A DNA stretch of 64,000 bases, from the NCBI GenBank assembly GCA_021496505.1, contig CP053031.1, positions 2,162,001-2,226,000 on the forward strand, written 5' to 3'. The notes below the pieces were generated by a model. The model was not told the origin of the DNA, ran no database searches, and saw only the letters and a program-made list of their open reading frames with translations. Below, piece by piece: positions 1 to 6,928 of the stretch. This stretch comes from Thermoleophilia bacterium SCSIO 60948. Its GTDB lineage: Bacteria; Actinomycetota; Thermoleophilia; Solirubrobacterales; 70-9. Positions within the stretch are counted from its first letter, which is position 1. Each line of letters opens with the position of its first letter. The position numbers were made by a program, and so were the translations under genes.

Positions 1-111
1 CTCGGAGAGGCGCCGCCAGCCGAGCGGACCGAGCAGGGCGTCGTAGAAGCGCCCGCCGGTCTCGAGCGAGGAGACCTCGAAGCTCACGTGGTGGATCACG
101 CGGCTCAACAT
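1..111 (-). CDS. VOC (glyoxalase/bleomycin-resistance) family protein, N-terminal part only
   Basis: Only the first 37 codons lie in the window; the gene runs off base 1. The start is the ATG at 111-109. The visible N-terminus (MLSRVIHHVSFEV, then a short spacer and GRFYDALLGPLGW) has the beta-strand plus helix pattern with which VOC-fold metal-binding domains begin: a histidine in 'HHVSFEV' that is usually a metal ligand, followed by the 'FYDxxLgpLG' helix. Family members are lyases, dioxygenases or resistance proteins, and the substrate cannot be inferred from this fragment. It reads in the same direction as the ABC exporter genes just upstream, 27 bases away. Confidence 0.7.
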   Translation of the reverse strand, partial: MLSRVIHHVSFEVSSLETGGRFYDALLGPLGWRRLSE

Positions 112-138
112 AACCGCGGCCGGGCGGTGAGCCCGATC

Positions 139-909
139 TCAGCTGGCGCGCGGGGTCCAGCGGAAGAAGCGGATCGCGAGCAGGAGCCCACCGAGCCCCC
201 AGGCGGCGACGATCAGCAGATCGAGCGGCTCGAAGCCCGCGCCGCCGTTTCCGACGTAGGCCGCGTAGAACGCCTCGAAGAAGTGGCGGATCGGGAAGAT
301 GTCGGCGATCCGCAGGATCCCGTCCGGGATCTCGGTCTCGGGGATGAACACGCCCGAGAGGAAGTAGAGCGGCAGCGTGACGACGTTGGTGACCGCCGGC
401 GCCGCGTCCTCGTTCGGGCAGATCGCCGTCAGGGCGATGCCGAGCAGGCTGAACGCCGCGGCACCGACCGCGAGCGTCACGAGGACCGCGGGCGCGCGCT
501 CCCACGGGACCTCGACGCCGTAGGCGATCGCGCCGATCGTCGTGATCACGACGAGCATCAGCAGTGAGACGACGATGCCGTTGCCGATCCGCCCGGAGAA
601 GAAGACCCAGCTCGGAAGCGGGGTCGAGCGACCGCGCTTGAGGCGGCCGGACTCGCGGTCGGCGACGAGCGAGATCGCGACGGAGACGGCGGTCGCGCCG
701 ACGACGGCGAGCGTGAGGATCGCGGGGATGTAGTACGTCGTCGTCGACAGGCCGCCGAGCTCCTCGAGCTCGCCGCTGCCGAAGATCGCGCTGAAGATCA
801 GCAGGAAGATAAGCGGCAACGCGACGGTGAAGAAGACCGATGCCGGGTTGCGCCAGAAGATCTTCTGGGCGAAGCGGAACTGGTGAAGCGTCAGCCGGAT
901 CGAGCTCAC
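139..909 (-). CDS. ABC-2 type transporter permease
   Basis: This 256-residue integral membrane protein has six hydrophobic segments, beginning after a short amphipathic N-terminus (WRNPASVFFTVALPLIFLLIF). That opening and the late 'FLSGVFIPE' stretch are typical of ABC-2 membrane domains, which export drugs, lipids or polysaccharides. Its GTG start overlaps the TGA of the upstream ATPase by four bases (GTGA, 906-909), so the two are translationally coupled subunits of one exporter. The substrate is unknown; drug or antibiotic efflux of the DrrAB kind is the usual guess for this pairing. The length is normal for the family, and no accessory membrane-fusion gene is present. Confidence 0.9.
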   Translation of the reverse strand: MSSIRLTLHQFRFAQKIFWRNPASVFFTVALPLIFLLIFSAIFGSGELEELGGLSTTTYYIPAILTLAVVGATAVSVAISLVADRESGRLKRGRSTPLPSWVFFSGRIGNGIVVSLLMLVVITTIGAIAYGVEVPWERAPAVLVTLAVGAAAFSLLGIALTAICPNEDAAPAVTNVVTLPLYFLSGVFIPETEIPDGILRIADIFPIRHFFEAFYAAYVGNGGAGFEPLDLLIVAAWGLGGLLLAIRFFRWTPRAS

Positions 910-1865
910 GAGGCATCCCGGTTCGCGTCGGCGGGAGGCGGGGCGGTCGGGTCGGCGGGGGCCTGGCCGGTCAGCTCGAGGTAGACGTCCTCGAGGCTCG
1001 GTCGCCGCAGCTCGAGCCCGTCGAGCTCGACGCCGCGCCCGGCGGCCCAGCTCGTCAGCTCCGAGAGCGCGGCGGTCGGGTGGTCGAGGACGGCGCTCAC
1101 GTGGCCATTTCGCTGCTCGGCAGACGCGGCGACGACCGGCGGCAGATCGGCGATCGTCGCCCCGGCGGGCAGCGCGAAGCTGACCGTCGGCGCCATCTTC
1201 TCGCGGCCGCCGAGGTCACTCGGGGCGCCCTCGGCGACGACCTCACCGCGGGCGATGATCATCGCGCGGTCGGCCAGCGCCTGGGCCTCGTCCATGTAGT
1301 GGGTGGTCAGGAAGACGGTCGTCCCGAGGTCGCGAAGGCCCGCGAGCACGTGCCAGGTCTGGCGCCGCGCGGTCGGGTCGAAGCCGGTTGTCGGCTCGTC
1401 GAGGAACAGCAGCTCGGGCTTGCCGATCAGCGCCACGGCGACGTCGAGCCGGCGCTGCTGGCCGCCAGAGAGCCTGCCGGCGCGGGCATCGGCCTTCTCT
1501 TCGAGCCCGACGAGGTCGATCGCCTCGTCGACCCCGCGCGGATCGGCGTAGTAGCCGGCGTAGAGCTCGAGCGTTTCGCGGACCGTGAGCTCCGAGGTCA
1601 TCCGGCACTGCTGGAGGACGACCCCGATCCGCTCGCGCCAGCCGCGCCCCGCCTTCGCCGGGTCCTCGCCGAGCACACTGACCTCGCCGGCCGTGCGGTC
1701 GCGAAAGCCCTCGAGAATCTCGGCCGTCGTCGTCTTGCCGGCGCCGTTGGGGCCGAGGAACGCGAGGACCTCTCCCTTCTCGACGCTCAGATCGATGCCG
1801 CGGACGGCTTCGAAATCGCCGTAGGACTTGCGCAGCCCTCGGACTTCGATCGCGGCTTCTGGCAC
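906..1865 (-). CDS. ABC transporter ATP-binding protein (DrrA-like)
   Basis: This 319-residue ATPase energises the permease encoded next to it. Walker A (GPNGAGKTT, about residues 38-46), a Q-loop (VVLQQ), the signature LSGGQQRRLDVA and Walker B (LLFLDEPTTGFDP) followed by the H-loop (TTHYMDEA) are all intact. A C-terminal extension of about 90 residues after the nucleotide-binding domain resembles the regulatory tail of DrrA/CcmA-like multidrug ATPases. The start is GTG at 1865. A TAGACT hexamer eight bases upstream suggests a leaderless transcript. The product should sit on the cytoplasmic face of the membrane as a dimer with the permease. Confidence 0.92.
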   Translation of the reverse strand: MPEAAIEVRGLRKSYGDFEAVRGIDLSVEKGEVLAFLGPNGAGKTTTAEILEGFRDRTAGEVSVLGEDPAKAGRGWRERIGVVLQQCRMTSELTVRETLELYAGYYADPRGVDEAIDLVGLEEKADARAGRLSGGQQRRLDVAVALIGKPELLFLDEPTTGFDPTARRQTWHVLAGLRDLGTTVFLTTHYMDEAQALADRAMIIARGEVVAEGAPSDLGGREKMAPTVSFALPAGATIADLPPVVAASAEQRNGHVSAVLDHPTAALSELTSWAAGRGVELDGLELRRPSLEDVYLELTGQAPADPTAPPPADANRDAS

Positions 1866-1873
1866 GAGAGCGC

Positions 1874-1879
1874 AGTCTA
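1874..1879 (-). promoter_or_regulatory. -10-like TAGACT, leaderless start of the ABC operon
   Basis: On the minus strand TAGACT is followed by 8 bases and then the GTG start of the ABC ATPase. The expected transcription start falls on or next to the start codon. The same hexamer at the same distance precedes hpt. Confidence 0.5.
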
Positions 1880-1916
1880 GGAGTGGCCGTTCCCTGGCCC
1901 GCCCGGCCGCTCCGGC

Positions 1917-2855
1917 CTAGTCGAGCTCGACGTCGCGGTGCGCGATGCGAACCGAGGCGTCGTCTCGACCGGCGAGGTGCGCGGCGATCCGTGCCGCGAC
2001 GGTGACCGAGCGGTGACGGCCGCCGGTGCAGCCGATCGCGATCGTCAGGTGCGACTTGCCCTCGGCGACGTAGGCCGGGATCAACAGGTCGAGCAGGTCG
2101 AGCAGGCGGCCGTAGAACTCGTGCGTCAGCGCGCCCGACTCGACGTAGGCGGCGACGTCCTGGTCGCGCCCGGTCTTCGGCCGCAGCTCGGGCACGTAGT
2201 GCGGGTTCGGCAGGAAGCGGACGTCGAAGACGAGATCGGCCTCGCGCGGCGGGCCGTTCTTGAACCCGAAGGTGAGCAGGGTGATCGCGAGCCGCCCGGC
2301 CTGCGGGGCCATCAGGACCTCGTCGGCGATCCGGCGGCGAAGCGCGTAGGCCGTCAGGTCGCTCGTGTCCATCACGACGTCGGCGCGCTCGCGGAGCTGG
2401 CCCAGGACGAGACGCTCGGCGGCGATCCCCTCTGTCACCTGACCCTCGCGGGCGAGTGGGTGTCGGCGCCTGGTCGCCTTGAAGCGATCGACCAGCGTCT
2501 GCTCGTCGGCCTCGAGGAACAGCACGCGCGGGGCCAGCCCGCCGCGCTGGAGCTCGGCGAGCACCGCGTCGAGCTCACCGAAGTAGTCGCCGCCGCGCAC
2601 GTCGGAGACGACCGCGGCCTTGCGTACCCCGCTGCCCTCGTGACGGAAGAGCTCGCCCAGCGATCCGATCATCCGCGGCGGCAGGTTGTCGACGCAGAAG
2701 TAGCCCGAGTCCTCGAACGCGGCCATCGCCTCGGACTTGCCCGCGCCGGAGTAGCCCGTGATCAGCACGAGGTCCACCGGGTGGCGCGGCGCCCCGGCGT
2801 CGGGCGAGACCGATCCCGGAGCTCCCGGCGCGTTCTCGAGCCGCTCCTCGCTCAC
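1917..2855 (-). CDS. rapZ: RapZ family RNase adapter / nucleotide-binding protein
   Basis: This 312-residue P-loop protein is of the RapZ (YvcJ) family. The Walker A motif is GYSGAGKS near residues 33-40, and the C-terminal domain carries the family hallmark GCTGGRHRSV. In Escherichia coli RapZ steers RNase E to the sRNA GlmZ and so controls glucosamine-6-phosphate synthesis. In Gram-positives the homologue is linked to cell-wall and cell-division physiology. The GTG start overlaps the uvrC stop in a GTGA, so it is the second gene of a uvrC-rapZ operon. This is the usual actinobacterial order, where rapZ, yvcK and whiA follow uvrC; yvcK and whiA are absent from this window. Confidence 0.93.
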   Translation of the reverse strand: MSEERLENAPGAPGSVSPDAGAPRHPVDLVLITGYSGAGKSEAMAAFEDSGYFCVDNLPPRMIGSLGELFRHEGSGVRKAAVVSDVRGGDYFGELDAVLAELQRGGLAPRVLFLEADEQTLVDRFKATRRRHPLAREGQVTEGIAAERLVLGQLRERADVVMDTSDLTAYALRRRIADEVLMAPQAGRLAITLLTFGFKNGPPREADLVFDVRFLPNPHYVPELRPKTGRDQDVAAYVESGALTHEFYGRLLDLLDLLIPAYVAEGKSHLTIAIGCTGGRHRSVTVAARIAAHLAGRDDASVRIAHRDVELD

Positions 2856-4867
2856 CGCCCCGCCTTGTGGAGCTGGCGATGAATGTCGCGGGCGAGCTTG
2901 CCGGGGATGCCGGGCACCGCCTCGAACTCCTCGCGGCTGGCCGCGACCATCCGCTCGGGTGAGCCGAAGTGCTGGAGGAGAGCTCGTTTGCGAGCCGGTC
3001 CGACGCCGCGCATGCCGTCGAGTATCGACCCCGTGACGGACTTGTCGCGGCGTTTGCGGTGGAAGTCGAGCGCGAAGCGGTGCGCCTCGTCGCGCACGCG
3101 CTGGAGCAGACGCGAGGCCTCAGAGTCGGCTGGGATCTCGATCGGCTCGGATCGCCCGGGGACGAAGACCTCCTCCTCGCGCTTGGCGAGACCGATCACC
3201 GCGAGGTCCGCGGCGCCCGGCAGCTCCGAGCGGCGCAGCGGCTCGAGCGCGCGGACCGCGGCCGAGAGCTGGCCCTTGCCGCCGTCGATCAGGATCAGCG
3301 ACGGGACCGACGCGAAGCTCTCGTCGCGCTTCTTGTCGTGCGGCGAGAGGTCGGCCTGCGAGAGCATCCGCGCGACGCGCCGTCCGATCACCTCCTCCAT
3401 CGAGGCGAAGTCGTCCGGTCCGTGCTCCCAGGCCGAGTGGCGGCCGCGGCCGTTGCCCGGCCCCGCGCCGTTGGCTGGGCCACCCCCGTTGCCATCGGGC
3501 GCGCCGGCCTCGGGGACGCCCGCGGGGTCGACATCACCGCGGATCCCGAAGCGCCGGTAGTCCGACTTCTTCGGCGCCCCTCCCTCGAAGACGACCATCG
3601 AGGCGACGGTGTGCTCGCCGCCGAGGTTCGAGATGTCGAAGCCCTCGATCCGGACCGGCAGCTCGGGCAGTTCGAGTGCCTCGGCGAGCGCCGAGAGCGC
3701 GTCGACGCGCTGGCTGCGCCGGCGCTCGGAGCGCAGCTTGTCCTGGGCGAGCGCGAGCTTCGCGTTGCGTGCGGCGAGTTCGCGCAGCCGCCGCTTGTCG
3801 CCACGCTCGGAGACCCGGACCTCGACGGCGGCGCCGCGCTGGCGGCTGAGAGCGTCGGTCAGCAGCTCGGCGCGCTCGCGCATCGCCGGTCCGAGGACGA
3901 TCAGCTTCGGCACGCTCGGGGCGGCCGAGTAGTACTGCGCGAGGAACTCCTCGGTCACCTCGGCCTCGTCGCGCTCGCCGCCGGCGTGCAGGTAGAAGCT
4001 CTGGCGCTCGGCGAGGATGCCGTCGCGAACCTGGAAGACCTGAGCGTTGGCGTCCTCGCCCTCGACCGCGACGGCGATCACGTCGGCGATGTCGAGCTTG
4101 TCCGAGGCGACCGTGCGGCGCTCCATCAGCGAGCGCACACCGGCCAGCCGGTCGCGGAGGATCGACGCGCGCTCGTACTCCTCGGCCGCGGCGGCCTCGG
4201 ACATCTTCGCCTCGAGGTCGCGGACGACGTCGCGGTAGCGGCCGGAGAGGAAGCGCGTGATCGCCTCGATGTTGCGCCGGTACTCCTCCTTGTCGATGTA
4301 GCCGACGCAGGGCGCCCCGCAGCGCTTGATGTAGTAGTCGAGGCACGGCACACCGGAGCGGCGGCCGGGCTCGGGGCCGTCGCAGGTGCGGTACTGGAAC
4401 AGCTTGCCGAGCAGCTCGAGCGTCTCGCGGACCCGCTTGGCGTTCGAGAACGGCCCGAAGTAGGCGCGGTTGGAGCGGTGGCGCTCGCGCGTGAAGTAGA
4501 CCCGCGGGTAGTCCTCGTCGAGCGAGACCGCGATGTAGGGATAGGACTTGTCGTCGCGCAGGCGGATGTTGAACCGCGGCCGGTGGCGCTTGATGAACTG
4601 CTGCTCGGCGAGCAACGCCTCGGCCTCGGTCTCCGTGACGAGGAAGTCGATCGATCGGACCTGCGAGGTCATCTCGACGCCGCGGGTCGACTTGCCGGAG
4701 AAGTGCCCGCCGACGCGCTTTCTGATCGACAGCGCCTTGCCGACGTAGATCACCTCTCCATCGGCCGCGCGAAACAGGTAGACGCCGGGCTGGTCAGGCA
4801 GCTTGCGGCGCTGCTCGCGGACGTCCTCGGAAGGTGAGAGGGTCTCGATCTCGGGAGCCTCGGACAT
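2852..4867 (-). CDS. uvrC: UvrABC system protein C (excinuclease subunit)
   Basis: UvrC makes both incisions in nucleotide excision repair. The 671-residue protein has an N-terminal GIY-YIG nuclease (PGVYLFRAADGEVIYVGKAL), a cysteine-rich stretch (YRTCDGP, RCGAPCVGYI), a UVR helix pair that binds UvrB, the RNase H-like second nuclease (FDISNLGG, IDGGKGQL) and C-terminal helix-hairpin-helix motifs. A glycine/asparagine-rich insert of about 30 residues sits inside the RNase H-like domain. I chose the ATG at 4867 because the upstream frame is unlike UvrC and would overlap the divergent hydratase gene. TAACCT lies ten bases before it, with an AGGTG ribosome-binding site in between. Confidence 0.95.
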   Translation of the reverse strand: MSEAPEIETLSPSEDVREQRRKLPDQPGVYLFRAADGEVIYVGKALSIRKRVGGHFSGKSTRGVEMTSQVRSIDFLVTETEAEALLAEQQFIKRHRPRFNIRLRDDKSYPYIAVSLDEDYPRVYFTRERHRSNRAYFGPFSNAKRVRETLELLGKLFQYRTCDGPEPGRRSGVPCLDYYIKRCGAPCVGYIDKEEYRRNIEAITRFLSGRYRDVVRDLEAKMSEAAAAEEYERASILRDRLAGVRSLMERRTVASDKLDIADVIAVAVEGEDANAQVFQVRDGILAERQSFYLHAGGERDEAEVTEEFLAQYYSAAPSVPKLIVLGPAMRERAELLTDALSRQRGAAVEVRVSERGDKRRLRELAARNAKLALAQDKLRSERRRSQRVDALSALAEALELPELPVRIEGFDISNLGGEHTVASMVVFEGGAPKKSDYRRFGIRGDVDPAGVPEAGAPDGNGGGPANGAGPGNGRGRHSAWEHGPDDFASMEEVIGRRVARMLSQADLSPHDKKRDESFASVPSLILIDGGKGQLSAAVRALEPLRRSELPGAADLAVIGLAKREEEVFVPGRSEPIEIPADSEASRLLQRVRDEAHRFALDFHRKRRDKSVTGSILDGMRGVGPARKRALLQHFGSPERMVAASREEFEAVPGIPGKLARDIHRQLHKAGR

Positions 4868-4943
4868 CGCACCTGAAAGGTTAGGCTCCGGCCCCGTCGA
4901 GCTCGCGCGCTCGGCTCTGTCAAGCCGCAAACGAGGAGCTTTC

Positions 4944-5771
4944 GTGCCCAAGGACTTCACCCAGCCGCCCGAGCTCGAGACGCTTCGGATCGAGATCGAC
5001 GGCGACATCGGGACGCTGACCCTCGACCGCCCCGACGCGCTCAACGCGATGGACCCGACGATGATCGGCGAGCTCGCGGTCGCCGCGCCCTACCTCGCCG
5101 ACCGCGCCCCCATCCGCGCCCTGATCGTGACCGGCGCCGGTGACCGCGCGTTCTCGGCCGGCGGCGACGTGAACTGGTTTCGAAAGGGGGTCGAGGACCC
5201 CGATCAGGACCTGCCGGCGGGGGTCCGCCACGGCGCCGACGTGCTCCACCAGGCGATCGTCGACTTCCACCGCATCCCCTACGCCGTCGTCGGCGCGATC
5301 AACGGCGTCGCGGCCGGTGCGGGGTTCTCGCTCGCGCTGATGTGCGACACGCGGATCGCCTCGAGCGCGTCGGCGTTCACCTGCGCCTACGGGCGGATCG
5401 GTGCCTCGCCCGACGGCGGGATGACCTTCTACCTGCCGCGGATCATCGGCCCGGGGCGCGCGATCGACGTGCTGCTCAACGACCCGCTCATCGGTGCCGA
5501 GCAGGCACTCGAGATGGGCCTCGTCTCGAAGGTCGTCGAGCCGGGCGAGCTCAACGAGGCGGCGCGCTCGCGGGCCGAGAAGCTCGCGGCCAAGGCTCCG
5601 CACTATGTACGGATGTCGAAGCTGCTCGTGAAGCAGAGTCTGGACAATTCACTGGCCGACCATCTCCAGATCGAGCGCCACGGGATCGCCGACTCGATGG
5701 CGACCGAGGATCTCCGGGAGGGTGTCGACGCGTTCTTCTCCGGGCGCCAGGCCGAATTCAAGGGAAGGTGA
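4944..5771 (+). CDS. Enoyl-CoA hydratase/isomerase family protein
   Basis: This 275-residue crotonase-fold protein hydrates or isomerises acyl-CoA thioesters. The oxyanion-hole motif is seen around AFSAGGDVNWF and the second glycine-rich strand around GVAAGAGFSLALMCD. The glutamates common in classical hydratases are not obvious (the active-site stretch reads YGRIGASPDGGMTFYLPR), which fits the PaaG/isomerase side of the family. The start is the GTG at 4944 with GAGGAGCT four to eleven bases upstream; a longer ATG frame overlaps uvrC and is rejected. A cupredoxin lipoprotein gene begins five bases after the stop, and the pair is probably co-transcribed. Confidence 0.88.
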   Translation: MPKDFTQPPELETLRIEIDGDIGTLTLDRPDALNAMDPTMIGELAVAAPYLADRAPIRALIVTGAGDRAFSAGGDVNWFRKGVEDPDQDLPAGVRHGADVLHQAIVDFHRIPYAVVGAINGVAAGAGFSLALMCDTRIASSASAFTCAYGRIGASPDGGMTFYLPRIIGPGRAIDVLLNDPLIGAEQALEMGLVSKVVEPGELNEAARSRAEKLAAKAPHYVRMSKLLVKQSLDNSLADHLQIERHGIADSMATEDLREGVDAFFSGRQAEFKGR

Positions 5772-5776
5772 GGACG

Positions 5777-6247
5777 ATGAAATCGACGCGAGGACCGATC
5801 TCGGCAACGCGGATCCTGCGAGCGCTCTTGCTCGCGCTGGTGGTGGCGCTGCTCGGTACAGGGGCCGTCGCCTGCGGCGGTGACGACGAGGGCGATTCCG
5901 GCTCGGGCACGGAGTCGAGCTCGTCGGACTCGGGTTCGGCGTCGACGGGCGGGTTCGAGAACGGCACGCTGACGATCGTCGCCGACCCCGACGGCGCGCT
6001 CGCCTATACGACGGACACGCTCGAGGCCGAGGCCGGCAAGGTCGAGGTCGTGCTCGAGAACCAGTCCTCGATGGGCCACGACGTGGTCATCGAGACGGAG
6101 GACGGCGAGGAGATCGGCCGGACCGACGTCATCACCGGCGACACGGCCTCCTTCGAAGCCGACCTCGAGCCGGGCACCTACACGTACTACTGCTCGGTCC
6201 CTGGCCACCGCGAGGCCGGGATGGAAGGGACGCTGACCGTCGAGTAG
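5777..6247 (+). CDS. Cupredoxin (plastocyanin-like) lipoprotein
   Basis: This is a 156-residue exported blue-copper protein. The N-terminus is a lipoprotein signal peptide (basic ATRILR, hydrophobic LLLALVVALLG, lipobox AVAC). A serine/glycine/glutamate-rich spacer leads to a single cupredoxin domain. The C-terminal copper loop CSVPGHREAGM gives Cys-x4-His-x4-Met, and an earlier histidine in MGHDVVIE completes a type I site. Such proteins carry electrons at the outer face of the membrane, often to oxidases or nitrite reductases, but no partner is encoded here. The start ATG lies five bases after the enoyl-CoA hydratase stop. The functional link to that neighbour is unknown. Confidence 0.88.
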   Translation: MKSTRGPISATRILRALLLALVVALLGTGAVACGGDDEGDSGSGTESSSSDSGSASTGGFENGTLTIVADPDGALAYTTDTLEAEAGKVEVVLENQSSMGHDVVIETEDGEEIGRTDVITGDTASFEADLEPGTYTYYCSVPGHREAGMEGTLTVE

Positions 6248-6253
6248 TCGGCC

Positions 6254-6286
6254 GGGCCGCGGCGGGCTTCGTGCCCGGCGCGGCCC
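6254..6286. terminator. Bidirectional terminator hairpin between convergent genes
   Basis: A 14-bp GC-rich stem (6254-6267 with 6273-6286) has one mismatch and a TTCGT loop. It lies between the plus-strand cupredoxin gene and the minus-strand MaoC gene and can serve both. No T-tract follows, as is common in high-GC genomes. Confidence 0.65.
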
Positions 6287-6308
6287 TCCCCGGCGCGGGG
6301 GCGCTCGC

Positions 6309-6776
6309 CTAGTCGGCGAGCATCCGCGTGACCGACTGGGCCACGACCGAGGGCTTCTCGGCACCCTCGACGCGGATGTCGAAGTTCGAGACGACGTGGT
6401 ACCAGCCGCCGTCGAGCTCGTCGACCGAGGCGACCTCGATCGTCGCGACGACCTTCGAGTCGACCGGCACCGGCGCGGGGTAGCGGACCTTGTCGAAGCC
6501 GTAGTTGATCCCCATCTTGAACCCGCGCTGCTCGAGCAGCTCGAGCCGGAAGCCCTCGATCAGCGACAGCGTCAGGTTGCCGTGCGCGATCGTCTTGCCG
6601 AACGGGCTCTCGTTCGCGGCTCGCTCGGGGTCGCAGTGGATCCACTGGTGATCGCCGCAGACGTCGGCGTAGGCGTCTATCCGCGCCTGATCGACCACGA
6701 TCGGGTCGCTCGGGCCGAGCTTCTCCCCGACCAGCTGCTTCAGACCATCGACACCGTCTACGACTCTCTTCTCCAT
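6309..6776 (-). CDS. MaoC-like (R)-specific enoyl-CoA hydratase
   Basis: This is a 155-residue single hot-dog-fold dehydratase. The catalytic Asp/His pair is in YADVCGDHQWIHCDPE and is followed by the FGKTIAHGNLTLSL helix, the signature of MaoC/PhaJ/NodN-type hydratases that act on (R)-3-hydroxyacyl-CoA or similar thioesters. The family supplies monomers for polyhydroxyalkanoate or serves fatty-acid metabolism. The ATG at 6776 is preceded by TAGGCT and exactly six bases, a leaderless arrangement. It is monocistronic, separated from the TadE operon by a long hairpin. The full catalytic loop is intact, so activity is expected. Confidence 0.9.
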   Translation of the reverse strand: MEKRVVDGVDGLKQLVGEKLGPSDPIVVDQARIDAYADVCGDHQWIHCDPERAANESPFGKTIAHGNLTLSLIEGFRLELLEQRGFKMGINYGFDKVRYPAPVPVDSKVVATIEVASVDELDGGWYHVVSNFDIRVEGAEKPSVVAQSVTRMLAD

Positions 6777-6782
6777 GCCGCG

Positions 6783-6788
6783 AGCCTA
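6783..6788 (-). promoter_or_regulatory. -10-like TAGGCT, leaderless MaoC start
   Basis: Minus-strand TAGGCT, six bases, then ATG. The identical hexamer and spacing precede the pterin dehydratase and ECF sigma genes (there with GTG). Confidence 0.55.
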
Positions 6789-6821
6789 TGGGACGGGGAG
6801 GGATCGATGGCCCCCCCAGGA

Positions 6822-6873
6822 CGAGGTGGGCCGAGACCCGGTCGCGCCAGCATCAGGTTCTCGGCCCACCTCG
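6822..6873. terminator. Perfect 15-bp inverted repeat after the TadE/hydrolase operon
   Basis: The arms 6822-6836 and 6859-6873 are perfect reverse complements, with a 22-base loop. The element starts 56 bases after the stop of the minus-strand TadG-VanY-SLT gene and ends before the MaoC promoter. Its position fits a transcription terminator. Confidence 0.55.
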
Positions 6874-6928
6874 GCGATCGGCCCCGGTCGCTCGCGACGC
6901 CGGTGCTCCGCTCGGGCCCAGCACGGGC

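Noticed and set aside
2969-4837. 622-residue plus-strand open frame opposite uvrC
   Set aside because: An arginine/leucine-rich shadow frame; uvrC on the other strand carries all family motifs.
4868-5044. N-terminal extension of UvrC by 59 residues
   Set aside because: The extension has no UvrC similarity and overlaps the divergent enoyl-CoA hydratase gene and its ribosome-binding site.
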